A DNA stretch of 64,000 nt from CAYYFX01 sp046330135 (GTDB lineage Bacteria; ARS69). A program made the position numbers and the translations under genes. The notes beneath the pieces were generated by a model. That model ran no database searches, was not told the origin of the DNA, and saw only the letters and a program-made list of their open reading frames with translations. Below, one piece after another: positions 52,328 to 60,716 of this stretch. The stretch is from assembly GCA_046330135.1 (NCBI GenBank), contig JAXLTI010000009.1, forward strand, positions 1 through 64,000, read 5' to 3'. The first letter of the stretch is position 1; each line of letters starts with the position of its first letter.

Positions 52328-53636
52328 GCACCCTCTCCTTCGCGGCGATCCCGAGGCGGTCGAACACCCTGTCCACGTTGCGCAGCGCACGCTCCAGCGA
52401 GAGCGCGGCGTCGATGTCCGCGGGCGAGAGCCACGCGCCGATGTCCGGGTCCGACGCGGCGGCGTCGCGGAACGTGACGCCCTCGTCCCACACGCGGGCC
52501 GCGCAGCGCTGCACGGCGCGGTACGCCTCCTCGCGCGTGCGCCCGGCCCTCACGAGATCCAGCAGCAGGTTCTGCGAGAACGGGAGCCCGCGCATCTTCT
52601 CGAGGTTCGTGCGCATGTTCTCGGGCAGGACCACGAGGTTGCGCACCAGCGCCGCGGTTCGGTCCAGCAGGTAGTCCAGCAGCAGGCAGCCGTCCGGGAG
52701 GATCACGCGCTCCGCCGACGAGTGGCTGATGTCCCGCTCGTGCCAGAGCGCCACGTTCTCCAGCGCCACCTGGAGGTTCCCGCGCAGCACGCGGGCGAGC
52801 CCGCAGATGCGCTCGGCGAGCACGGGGTTGCGCTTGTGGGGCATCGAGGAGGAGCCCGTCTGCTGCTTCGAGAACTCCTCCTGCACCTCGCGGACCTCCG
52901 TGCGATGCAGGTGCCGGATCTCGAGCGCGATCTTCTCGAGCGTGGCCCCCGTGACGGCCAGCGCGAACGCGAGCTCCGCATGGCGATCGCGCTGCAGGAT
53001 CTGCGTGGAGATGGGCGCGGCCACGAGCCCCAGGCGACGGCACGCCGCGGCCTCGACCTCCGGCCCGAGGTGCGCGAAGGTGCCCACCGCGCCGGAGACC
53101 TTGCCCACCGCGATCGTCTCGGCGGCGCGCTCGAGGCGCGCCCGATCCCGCCCGAGCTCCGCCCAGAAGACCGCGAGCTTGAAGCCGAACGTGGTGGGCT
53201 CCGCGTGCACGCCGTGGGTCCGCCCGATCATCGGCGTGCGCCGGTGCTCGAGGGCGCGGGCGGCGAGCGCCTCGCGCACGACGTCCACCCCCTCGATCAG
53301 CTTCGCCGCGGCCTCCTTCAAGAGGATCGCCCACGACGTGTCCACGACGTCCGAGCTGGTGACCCCGAGGTGCACCCAGCGCGCCGCCGGCCCCACCGTC
53401 TCCGTCACGTTGCGCAGAAACGCCACGACGTCGTGGTTCGTCTCGCGCTCGATCTCCGCGATCCGCGCCGCGTCCACGCGCGCCTTCGCCTTGACCTCGG
53501 CCACGTCCGACGCCGGCACTTCGCCGTCCTCCGCCAGCGCCTCGAGGATGGCGATCTCCACCGCGAGATACGTCTCGAAGCGATGCTGATCCGAGAACAG
53601 GCTCCTCATGGCCGGGCGCGAATAGCGCTCGATCAT
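52317..53636 (-). CDS. purB: Adenylosuccinate lyase
   Basis: A protein of 439 residues of the fumarase/aspartase superfamily. It acts twice in purine synthesis, releasing fumarate from SAICAR and adenylosuccinate. The signature loop TGSSSMPHKRNPV and the catalytic-His segment GRTHGVHAEPTTFG are present, as is HLGVTSSDVVDT. The ATG overlaps the htrA stop by four bases (ATGA) and its own end overlaps purL by 11 bases, so the gene is coupled on both sides. Confidence 0.96.
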   Translation of the reverse strand: MIERYSRPAMRSLFSDQHRFETYLAVEIAILEALAEDGEVPASDVAEVKAKARVDAARIAEIERETNHDVVAFLRNVTETVGPAARWVHLGVTSSDVVDTSWAILLKEAAAKLIEGVDVVREALAARALEHRRTPMIGRTHGVHAEPTTFGFKLAVFWAELGRDRARLERAAETIAVGKVSGAVGTFAHLGPEVEAAACRRLGLVAAPISTQILQRDRHAELAFALAVTGATLEKIALEIRHLHRTEVREVQEEFSKQQTGSSSMPHKRNPVLAERICGLARVLRGNLQVALENVALWHERDISHSSAERVILPDGCLLLDYLLDRTAALVRNLVVLPENMRTNLEKMRGLPFSQNLLLDLVRAGRTREEAYRAVQRCAARVWDEGVTFRDAAASDPDIGAWLSPADIDAALSLERALRNVDRVFDRLGIAAKERVHAG

Positions 53637-54781
53637 TTTTGCTCCGTGAGCACGAGCGTCCGCGTGCTCTGAGCGCCGTCCCGCTCGAGGACGACGTCGA
53701 TGCGGTCGCCCACGAGACGCGCGTAGAGGGCGCGCCGCGCGTCGTCGAAGTTCCGGATGCGCTCGCCGCCGATCGAGTGGATGACGTCGCCGCGCCGCAC
53801 CCCCGCCTTCTCCGCGGGGCTGCCGGGATCCACCGACGCCACGATCACGCCTTCGCGGGACTCGAGGTCCAGGCTCTCCGCCAGCGACTCGGGGATCTCC
53901 TGGACGCGGACGCCCACCCAGACCTCCCGGACGGTGCCGTGCGCGAGGATCTCGTCCATCACGCGGCTCGCCGTGCCGATCGGGATCGCGAAGCCGATGC
54001 CCACGCTCCCGCCGGACTGCGAGAAGATGAACGTGTTGATCCCCACGACGTCCCCCACCGCGTCCACGAGGGGCCCGCCCGAGTTCCCGGGATTGATGGC
54101 CGCGTCCGTCTGGATCATGTTCTTGTAGAGCGTGTCCTGCGTGCCCTCGGAGTGGATGTCGCGCCGGATCGCGCTCACCACGCCGGCGGTCACGGTGGGC
54201 TGCGTGTCCCCGAGCAGATACCCGAACGGGTTGCCGATGGCCATCACCCACTCGCCGATCTCCAGCTCGCCGGACTTGTCCAGCGTGGCCACGGGAACGT
54301 CGTCCTTCCCGACGTCCGCGCGCAGCACCGCCACGTCGTAGAGCTGCGTGCCGCCGAGGAAGCGGCCCTCGTACTCCCGGCCGTCGGCGAGCGTGATCTT
54401 GATCTTCTCCGCTCCGTTCACCACGTGGAAGTTCGTGAGGATCGTACCGTCCTTGCGCACGATGACGCCGGAGCCGAGCGCCTGCACGCGCTGCAGGTAA
54501 CGACGCCGGAGGTTCTGGAAGAACGGGCTGAAGAAGTCCCCGTTCGGCCCGAGCGCCGGACCCTCCACGAGCTGCGTGCGCAGCACGGACACCGTCACGA
54601 CGGAAGGACCGGCCTTCTGGGCGGCGCGAACGAGCGCGTTGTGACGACCCCACACGAGGTCGTCGTTCGCCGAGTCCCGGCTCTCCTGCGCCGTCGCGAG
54701 CGACGCGAGCATGAGCACGACGACGGCGGCCGGGACGAGGGCCCGCACCGTCCGTGCCGTCCTCGCGCGCCCTTCGTTCAC
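53633..54781 (-). CDS. HtrA/DegP-family periplasmic serine protease
   Basis: A protein of 382 residues. A signal peptide (about 10-31) precedes a trypsin-like domain with the full triad: His119 (TNFHVV), Asp149 (YDVAVL) and Ser234 (NPGNSGGPL). One PDZ domain follows (about 280-370), with VDPGSPAEKAGVRRGDVI. A single PDZ is like DegS or bacterial HtrA, not the two-PDZ DegP. It would handle misfolded or stress-signalling envelope proteins. The GTG at 54781 overlaps the fsa stop by one base; the extended frame upstream runs inside fsa. Being between fsa and purB it is probably expressed with housekeeping genes. Confidence 0.92.
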   Translation of the reverse strand: MNEGRARTARTVRALVPAAVVVLMLASLATAQESRDSANDDLVWGRHNALVRAAQKAGPSVVTVSVLRTQLVEGPALGPNGDFFSPFFQNLRRRYLQRVQALGSGVIVRKDGTILTNFHVVNGAEKIKITLADGREYEGRFLGGTQLYDVAVLRADVGKDDVPVATLDKSGELEIGEWVMAIGNPFGYLLGDTQPTVTAGVVSAIRRDIHSEGTQDTLYKNMIQTDAAINPGNSGGPLVDAVGDVVGINTFIFSQSGGSVGIGFAIPIGTASRVMDEILAHGTVREVWVGVRVQEIPESLAESLDLESREGVIVASVDPGSPAEKAGVRRGDVIHSIGGERIRNFDDARRALYARLVGDRIDVVLERDGAQSTRTLVLTEQK

Positions 54782-55437
54782 TAGATCTTCGCCCCCATGG
54801 TGGCCCAGTCCTTCAGGAACTGCTTGATGCCGAGATCCGTCAGCGGGTGGTTGAACATCTTCTCCAGGACCGCGAACGGCATCGTGGCGATGTGCGCGCC
54901 CGCGCTGGCGCAATCCACGACGTGCGTGGGACTGCGGAGCGACGCGGCGAGGACCTCGGTCTCGATGCCGTAGTTCCCGAAGATGGTCACGAGGTCCCGG
55001 ATCAGCTCGATCCCGAAGTGGCTCGTGTCGTCGATGCGGCCGATGAACGGGCTCACGTAGTTCGCGCCCGCCTTCGCCGCGATCAAGGCCTGGTTGGCCG
55101 AGAAGACGAGCGTGACGTTCGTCTGGATGCCCTCGCCGCTCAGCGCGTGCACGGTCTTCATCCCCTGGACCGTCATGGGGATCTTCACCACGATGTTCTC
55201 GTGGAGGCGCGCGAGCTTCATCCCTTCCTCGAACATCTGCTCGTACGTCTCGCCGATGACCTCGGCGTTCACCGGGCCGTCCACGATGGCGCAGATCTCG
55301 CGCAGCACGTCGCGGAAGTCGCCTTTGCCCTTCTCGCGCGCGAGGAGCGTGGGGTTCGTGGTGACCCCGTCCACGATCCCGAGGTCCTGGTACTTCCGGA
55401 TCTCGTCGACGTTCGCGGTGTCCAAGAAGAACTTCAT
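54781..55437 (-). CDS. fsa: Fructose-6-phosphate aldolase / transaldolase-like protein
   Basis: A protein of 218 residues, the short (TalC/FSA-type) transaldolase class. The Schiff-base Lys85 is in VVKIPMT, and the opening FFLDTANVDEIRKY and GVTTNPTLL are diagnostic. From sequence alone, true transaldolase and F6P aldolase activity cannot be separated in this subfamily. The ATG at 55437 has GGAGG eight bases upstream and is four bases past the truA stop. Confidence 0.9.
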   Translation of the reverse strand: MKFFLDTANVDEIRKYQDLGIVDGVTTNPTLLAREKGKGDFRDVLREICAIVDGPVNAEVIGETYEQMFEEGMKLARLHENIVVKIPMTVQGMKTVHALSGEGIQTNVTLVFSANQALIAAKAGANYVSPFIGRIDDTSHFGIELIRDLVTIFGNYGIETEVLAASLRSPTHVVDCASAGAHIATMPFAVLEKMFNHPLTDLGIKQFLKDWATMGAKI

Positions 55438-55441
55438 CTCG

Positions 55442-56188
55442 TTACCTCCCGTCCGGGCTGAACTCCGGATAGTCCACCGCCACGAGGAAGAGCCCCGTGG
55501 GCGGGACGACGGGCCCCGCCGCGCGGCGGTCCCGCGAAGCGACGACGTCGTCGATCCACTCGGGCGGGCGCTGTCCCCATCCCACCTCGAGCAACGTGCC
55601 CATCATCGTTCGAACCATCTTGCGGAGAAATCGGTTCGCGGTCACCTCGAAGTCCAGGAAGTCCCCGCGCTCCCGCAACTCCGCCCGCTCCACGATGCAC
55701 TCCGTGCCGTCCCCGGGCTCCAGACCGGACGCGAAGCTCACGAAATCCCGCTCCCCGACGAGCCGCGACGCTGCGTCGTTCATGCGCGCAGGGTCCGGGA
55801 ACCGCTCCAACGCCAGACAGAAGCGCCTCTGAGTGGCCGTGGGACCCCGGTGAAGGACGTAGCGATAATGCCTCCGCAGAGCGCTTCGCCGCGCGTCGAA
55901 CCCGTCCGGCGCCCCCTCCGCGCTTCGAACGACCACATCGTCCCCGAGAACCGCGTTCACGGAGCGCAGCGCCGTGACCACGTCCCCCCGGCAGGTGACG
56001 CTGGCCACCTGCCCCAGCGCGTGCACACCCGCGTCCGTCCGCCCGGCGCCGGTGATGCGCACTTCCTCGCGCAGCACGACCTCCAGCGCCCGTTTCAACT
56101 CTCCCTGCACGGTCCGCTCGCGGGGCTGCACCTGCCAGCCCGCGAAGTCCGTGCCGTCGTATTCCAGCACGAGCTTCCAGGTCGGCAC
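55442..56188 (-). CDS. truA: tRNA pseudouridine(38-40) synthase
   Basis: A protein of 248 residues, modifying the anticodon arm of many tRNAs. Catalytic Asp52 is in GRTDAGVHA, and the opening LVLEYDGTDFAGWQ and late FLRKMVRTMMGTLLEVG are standard. It starts with GTG nine bases after the ecfT stop. The order ecfT-truA is common in many bacteria, which supports both calls. Confidence 0.95.
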   Translation of the reverse strand: MPTWKLVLEYDGTDFAGWQVQPRERTVQGELKRALEVVLREEVRITGAGRTDAGVHALGQVASVTCRGDVVTALRSVNAVLGDDVVVRSAEGAPDGFDARRSALRRHYRYVLHRGPTATQRRFCLALERFPDPARMNDAASRLVGERDFVSFASGLEPGDGTECIVERAELRERGDFLDFEVTANRFLRKMVRTMMGTLLEVGWGQRPPEWIDDVVASRDRRAAGPVVPPTGLFLVAVDYPEFSPDGR

Positions 56189-56197
56189 CGCGCCGCC

Positions 56198-56977
56198 CTA
56201 CGTCGCGAGCCGGAGAGCCGTCGCCAAGATGAGCGCGACTCCCAGGAGTGTCCAGACGTCGCCCGCACGGAGCGCGAGCGGCTCGAGCTGCGTCCGCTCC
56301 GTCGCGGAGGAGAACCCGCGGGCCTCCATCGCGAGGGCCAGCGTGTCCGCGCGGTGCAGGCACCCCGCGAAAAGCGGCACGGCGAGCGGCAGGAACCTCC
56401 GCCCGCGCGCGAACGGACCGCCATGGAACGTGGCGCCGCGCGCCCGCTGGGCCAGGACCAGGCGCCGGGCCTCCTCCATCACCGTGGGAAGGAAGCGGAG
56501 CGCCAGCGACACGACCAGCGCGAGATCCCGCACCGGAACGCGGACGCGGCGGAGAAAGCCGAAGAGGCGAGCGAGCCCGTCCGCCAGACGGACCGGCTCG
56601 GTCGCGTGGGTCAGCACGGCGGCCGCGACGAGCATCGTCACGAGCTGGAGCGCCGCCAAGAGGCCCGCCCGGGCGCCTGCCGCATAGCCGCCATTCCGCG
56701 GACCGATCCAGAGCGCGTGGTACGCCACCGTGAGGACCAGCACCCAGCTCAACGCCCGCAGCCCCTGCGCGAACCCGCGGAGCGGGAGCTTCGCCGCCGC
56801 CGCCGCGCCGAGCGCCGCCGCGGCGAGGAGCACCGACGCCCAGCCCTGCGCCCGCAGGAGCACCGCCACGAACGCCAGGAACGCGACGAGCTTCGTCCGG
56901 GGGTCCAGGCGGTGGACGGGCGTGTCCAGGGGAACGAATCGACCGAGGGCGACGTCCCGAGCGAGCGCGTTTCGCAT
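56198..56977 (-). CDS. ecfT: ECF-transporter transmembrane component EcfT (CbiQ family)
   Basis: A polytopic membrane protein of 259 residues. It opens LDTPVHRLDPRTKL, the family hallmark, and carries two Ala-Arg-Gly coupling motifs (QRARGATF and MEARGF) that contact the ATPases. In complete systems it works with EcfA ATPases and a substrate-binding S protein to import vitamins or metals; no ecfA or S gene is visible in this window, so partners must be elsewhere. The ATG at 56977 is chosen, with GGAAGG seven bases upstream. A promoter at 57033-57062 drives it. Confidence 0.88.
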   Translation of the reverse strand: MRNALARDVALGRFVPLDTPVHRLDPRTKLVAFLAFVAVLLRAQGWASVLLAAAALGAAAAAKLPLRGFAQGLRALSWVLVLTVAYHALWIGPRNGGYAAGARAGLLAALQLVTMLVAAAVLTHATEPVRLADGLARLFGFLRRVRVPVRDLALVVSLALRFLPTVMEEARRLVLAQRARGATFHGGPFARGRRFLPLAVPLFAGCLHRADTLALAMEARGFSSATERTQLEPLALRAGDVWTLLGVALILATALRLAT

Positions 56978-57032
56978 GGAGGGGGCCTTCCGACGAGGTT
57001 CGTTCGCCGAAACGGCGTCGGGGAAAGCGGGC

Positions 57033-57062
57033 ACGATAGCACCCCCCGTCGCGAGGGGTCAA
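57033..57062 (-). promoter_or_regulatory. Promoter for ecfT and the genes downstream
   Basis: On the minus strand, TTGACC (57062-57057), an 18-base spacer and TATCGT (57038-57033). The -35 box includes the stop codon of the preceding glycosyltransferase gene. The start near 57027 would leave a 50-base leader. A 5-bp G/C hairpin lies in the spacer. Confidence 0.55.
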
Positions 57063-58693
57063 CGCGCGGACGGAGACCCCGTTCCCGCCGCGACCTCGCC
57101 GGATCGACGGCTCGCGGCCTTCGCCAGCGCCACGGCCAGCGCCGCCACGAGGCAGGCCGCGGCCACGCGCTGCAACCACTCGGGAAGCGGCCCGAGATCG
57201 CCCGCAGCCACCTTGCGCAAGCTGGCCGCGCCGGTCCGCGGAAACGCGACGAGGACCGAGGCCACGCCCGCCGCGGCGGCGACGTCGACGAGACGGGCCG
57301 CCCATCGGCCGGCGAGCGCTTCGATCGATCGGCGCAAGTCGCCGAGGCCGAGCGCGGCCGCGACCGCACACGCGGGCACGATCGGCAGGTAGTAGCGGGG
57401 CCAGGGGTAGTACGTCGACGCCAGAGCGAACAGCGCTCCCCCCGAGGACCACGCGGTGAAGACGACGAGTGGCTCGCTCGCGCGCAGGCGTTCGAGCGCG
57501 CCCGGAACGGCGACGGTCGACGCCGTCGCCCCGAGGAGACCCGCCCAGACGATCCACGATTGCGACATGTTCGTCGCGGCCGTCGCCAGGATCGCTCCGC
57601 CGACGAGGACCGGCGCCGCGAACGCCCACGCCCCGACCCGCGCGACGTCCACGGACGAGCGGCGACGGCGAAGCCACCATCCGGCGACGAGCGCCAGCGG
57701 AAGGCCCCACGAGAGGACGCCGCCCGGGAGCACGAGAACGTCGGCGGCCGCGGGCACGGACGCGAGGCCGGGGCGGAACGCGTTCTCGAACCCCACGGGG
57801 CGAAAGTCCGCGCGCCCCTCGAGCACGCTGCGCCACAGGGAGAGGATCCAGCGGAATCGTCCGACCGGGTTCGGCCAGAGGTAGGGATAGGTCGCGACGA
57901 AGACGCCGAGCGCCGCGGCGATGCAGACGGCCGGCGCGACGAGTGCGCGCGCGAGGCGCGCGAGGCGCGTGCGGGCCGGGTCCGCGTCGCCCAGCTCGGC
58001 CACGAGCAGCCACGCCACGAGGCCCGCGGCCCCTCCCGCCGCCGAGAACTTGCAGCCCACCGCCGTGCCGAGGAGGGCGCCGAGGAGGACCCACCACGCG
58101 GCGCGGACCGCCGGAGACGTCCCCGCGCGGGTTCGGGCGCGCGCCGCCGCGAAGGCCGCCAGGGCGAGCATGGACGCAGCGAGGCCGTGCATGTCGGTCA
58201 TCGCCCGGCGGGAGGCCCGGAACCACAGCGGGCTCGAGGCGAGCAGGACGGCGGCCCACGCGGCCGTCCCGAGCGGTTGATCCCGGGCGAGAAAGAGGAA
58301 GAGCACCGCGACGGCCGCGGCGCCGAGCACCACGGAGGAGAGGCGCCCGGCACGCAGCGCGCCGGGCGTCGGCACGTAGCCCGGTTGTCCCGCGAAGGTC
58401 GCGTTCGGGCGAACCGATTCCGGCCCCCACCCCGCGGAGGCCATGCCGAGGCCCATCACGCATTTCGAGATCGGCGGGCTCGCGAAGCCCCAGAGCATGT
58501 CGTTCTCGCTCCAGAACGGATCGTGGAAGCGGCCGTGACTCACGAGCCACCACGATCGGGCCGCCTGCGGGATCCACGCGCCCTCGTCGGCGTTCCCCAA
58601 CTCCCCCTCGAGGGCGACCGCATAGAGCGTGGCGCACCCGACGAAGAGCGCGAGAGCGATCAGCGCCCGAGAGGTCCGCGGTTCGGAGCGCAC
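57059..58693 (-). CDS. Polytopic dolichyl-phosphate-mannose-type glycosyltransferase
   Basis: A membrane protein of 544 residues with many hydrophobic helices. The first loop carries NADEGAWIPQAARSW with an Asp-Glu pair (36-37), as in GT39/ArnT-like enzymes that take sugars from polyprenyl phosphates. A DMHG-type loop and the late YYPWPRYYLPIVPA also fit. Unlike the gene at 5981 it has no TPR tail. GTG at 58693 is chosen as the start of the first helix region; the longer in-frame reading runs through speA. The substrate may be an exported protein or envelope glycan (inference). Confidence 0.75.
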   Translation of the reverse strand: MRSEPRTSRALIALALFVGCATLYAVALEGELGNADEGAWIPQAARSWWLVSHGRFHDPFWSENDMLWGFASPPISKCVMGLGMASAGWGPESVRPNATFAGQPGYVPTPGALRAGRLSSVVLGAAAVAVLFLFLARDQPLGTAAWAAVLLASSPLWFRASRRAMTDMHGLAASMLALAAFAAARARTRAGTSPAVRAAWWVLLGALLGTAVGCKFSAAGGAAGLVAWLLVAELGDADPARTRLARLARALVAPAVCIAAALGVFVATYPYLWPNPVGRFRWILSLWRSVLEGRADFRPVGFENAFRPGLASVPAAADVLVLPGGVLSWGLPLALVAGWWLRRRRSSVDVARVGAWAFAAPVLVGGAILATAATNMSQSWIVWAGLLGATASTVAVPGALERLRASEPLVVFTAWSSGGALFALASTYYPWPRYYLPIVPACAVAAALGLGDLRRSIEALAGRWAARLVDVAAAAGVASVLVAFPRTGAASLRKVAAGDLGPLPEWLQRVAAACLVAALAVALAKAASRRSGEVAAGTGSPSAR

Positions 58694-58704
58694 GCGCAGC
58701 CCGC

Positions 58705-60687
58705 CTACCGCGCGGGCTCGCTCACCCGCGCCGGCGCGGCGGGGCGCTCCGGCACGCGCTCCTCTTCGTCCGCGGGCGGTTCCTCTTCGAGGTACGTGGT
58801 GCCGGAGAGTCCGCGCTCGTAGTCCCGCAGGAAGAGCGCCGACTCCTCGAGGCCGATGCGACCGTGCTGCAAGGCGACCTCCACGGCGCGACGCATCCGC
58901 GCGAGGAGGTCCTTCCGGTCGTAGCCGACGTACTGCAGGACGTCCGTCACGGTGTCGTGCTCGAAGACGTCGAGGAAGACGGGCTTCCCCTCCGCGTCCA
59001 CGGAGATGTGCACCGCGTTCGTGTCGCCGAAGAGGTTGTGGAGATCGCCGAGGATCTCCTGGTACGCGCCGAGGAGGAAGATGCCGAGGTAGTACGCCTT
59101 CCCGTTGAGACGGTGGAGCGGCAAGACCGAGCGCTCCGGGTTGCCGATGAAGCGGTCGATCACGCCGTCCGAGTCGCAGGTGAGATCGGCGATGATGGCC
59201 CGCCGCGTGGGCTGCTCGAGGAGACGGTGGATGGGCATGATGGGAAAGAGCTGGTCCACCGCCCAGTGGTCCGGCGCGGACTGGAAGACCGAGAAGTTCC
59301 CGAAGTAGATGTCGCAGAAGCGACGCTCCATCTCGGCCAGCTCCTCGGGCACCTCCTCGGGATCCACGCTGCGAAGGAAGTCCAGGACCCGCGAGCAGCA
59401 CGCGCGATAGAGCTGATCCGCGCGGGCGCGACCCGCGAGATCGAGCACGCCGAGGCTGAACAGCGTGACCGCCTCTTCGCGGAGATGGTTCGCGTCGTGC
59501 CAGCACTCGAGGAAGGTGTCCGCGTCCACGCGCTTCCACGTCTCGTACAGCGCGTGCAGCACGCGGTGCTCCTCCTCCTCGATCGACTCGGGAACCGTGC
59601 GCGGGAGCCCGGGGTCCATGTCCGGCAGATCCAGGACGAGCACGGAGTGGTGGGCCACGATCGCGCGGCCCGACTCGCTGATGATGTCCGGATGCGGGAC
59701 GTCCTTCTCGTCGCACATCTCGCGGATGTGGAAGACGACGTTGTTCGCGTACTCCTGGAGGTCGTAGTTCATCGACGAGTCGTTCGTGGACTGCGACCCG
59801 TCGTAGTCCACGCCGAGCCCGCCGCCCACGTCGAGGTACTTGAGCGGCACCCCGAGCTTCGCCAGCTCCACGTAGATGCGCGCGCCTTCCTGCACCGCGT
59901 CCTTCAGCCCCGCGATGCCCGTGATCTGACTGCCCACGTGGAAGTGGAGCAGCACGAGCGAGTCCAGCAGCCCGTGCTCCTCGAGCCGCCGCACCACCGC
60001 GACGAGCTCTTCGGGGTGCAGCCCGAACTTCGACCCCAGGCCGGACGACTTCGTCCACTTGCCCTGGATCTGCGCGTCCAGCCGGGCGCGCACGCCGATC
60101 CGCGGCGGGATGCCCAACTCCTCCGCCACCCGCAGGACCGTGTCGAGCTCCCGGTAGCGGTCGATGACGATGATCGCGTCGCGGCCGAGCTTCCGCGCGA
60201 GGAGCGCCGTCTCCACGAACTCGGCGTCCTTGTAGCCGTTGAGGATCAGGAGCGACGTGGGGCGGTCCGCGAGCGCCAGGGCGGCCAGCACTTCCGGCTT
60301 CGAGCCGGCCTCCAGCCCGAGCCCGAGCGAGGCCCCGTGCTCCAGGACCGCTTCGACGACTCGTCGATGCTGGTTCACCTTGATCGGGTACACGCAGTGG
60401 TACTTGCCGCGATAGGACTCCTCGGTGATCGCGCGGTCGAAAGCGCCGGTCAGGGAGCGGATGCGGCTCGCGATGATGTCGGGGAAGCGCAGGAGGAGAG
60501 GGAGCCCGAGACCCCGGCCGCGGAGCTGCTCCACGAGGTGCTCGAGATCGAGGTGCGGGCCGTCGGGGCCGTGCGGCGTGACCTCGACCGTGCCGCCGGG
60601 GCTGACCCGGAAGTAGCCGGCACCCCACTCCGTGATGTGATAAGCGTCGATGCTGTCCTGCACCGACCAGGCCCCGTTTTCCGGCAT
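58705..60687 (-). CDS. speA: Biosynthetic arginine decarboxylase
   Basis: A PLP enzyme of 660 residues (fold type III). The PLP Lys103 is in YPIKVNQH; GYKDAEFVE, HFHVGSQI and DVGGGLGVDYDGS are further family landmarks, and length fits SpeA (about 630-660). It makes agmatine from arginine, the first step to putrescine and spermidine. It lies 29 bp after lnt, on the same strand. No agmatinase or spermidine synthase is visible in the window. Confidence 0.95.
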   Translation of the reverse strand: MPENGAWSVQDSIDAYHITEWGAGYFRVSPGGTVEVTPHGPDGPHLDLEHLVEQLRGRGLGLPLLLRFPDIIASRIRSLTGAFDRAITEESYRGKYHCVYPIKVNQHRRVVEAVLEHGASLGLGLEAGSKPEVLAALALADRPTSLLILNGYKDAEFVETALLARKLGRDAIIVIDRYRELDTVLRVAEELGIPPRIGVRARLDAQIQGKWTKSSGLGSKFGLHPEELVAVVRRLEEHGLLDSLVLLHFHVGSQITGIAGLKDAVQEGARIYVELAKLGVPLKYLDVGGGLGVDYDGSQSTNDSSMNYDLQEYANNVVFHIREMCDEKDVPHPDIISESGRAIVAHHSVLVLDLPDMDPGLPRTVPESIEEEEHRVLHALYETWKRVDADTFLECWHDANHLREEAVTLFSLGVLDLAGRARADQLYRACCSRVLDFLRSVDPEEVPEELAEMERRFCDIYFGNFSVFQSAPDHWAVDQLFPIMPIHRLLEQPTRRAIIADLTCDSDGVIDRFIGNPERSVLPLHRLNGKAYYLGIFLLGAYQEILGDLHNLFGDTNAVHISVDAEGKPVFLDVFEHDTVTDVLQYVGYDRKDLLARMRRAVEVALQHGRIGLEESALFLRDYERGLSGTTYLEEEPPADEEERVPERPAAPARVSEPAR

Positions 60688-60716
60688 CGGTCGCCCTCCT
60701 CGCGCGAGCGTCTACC

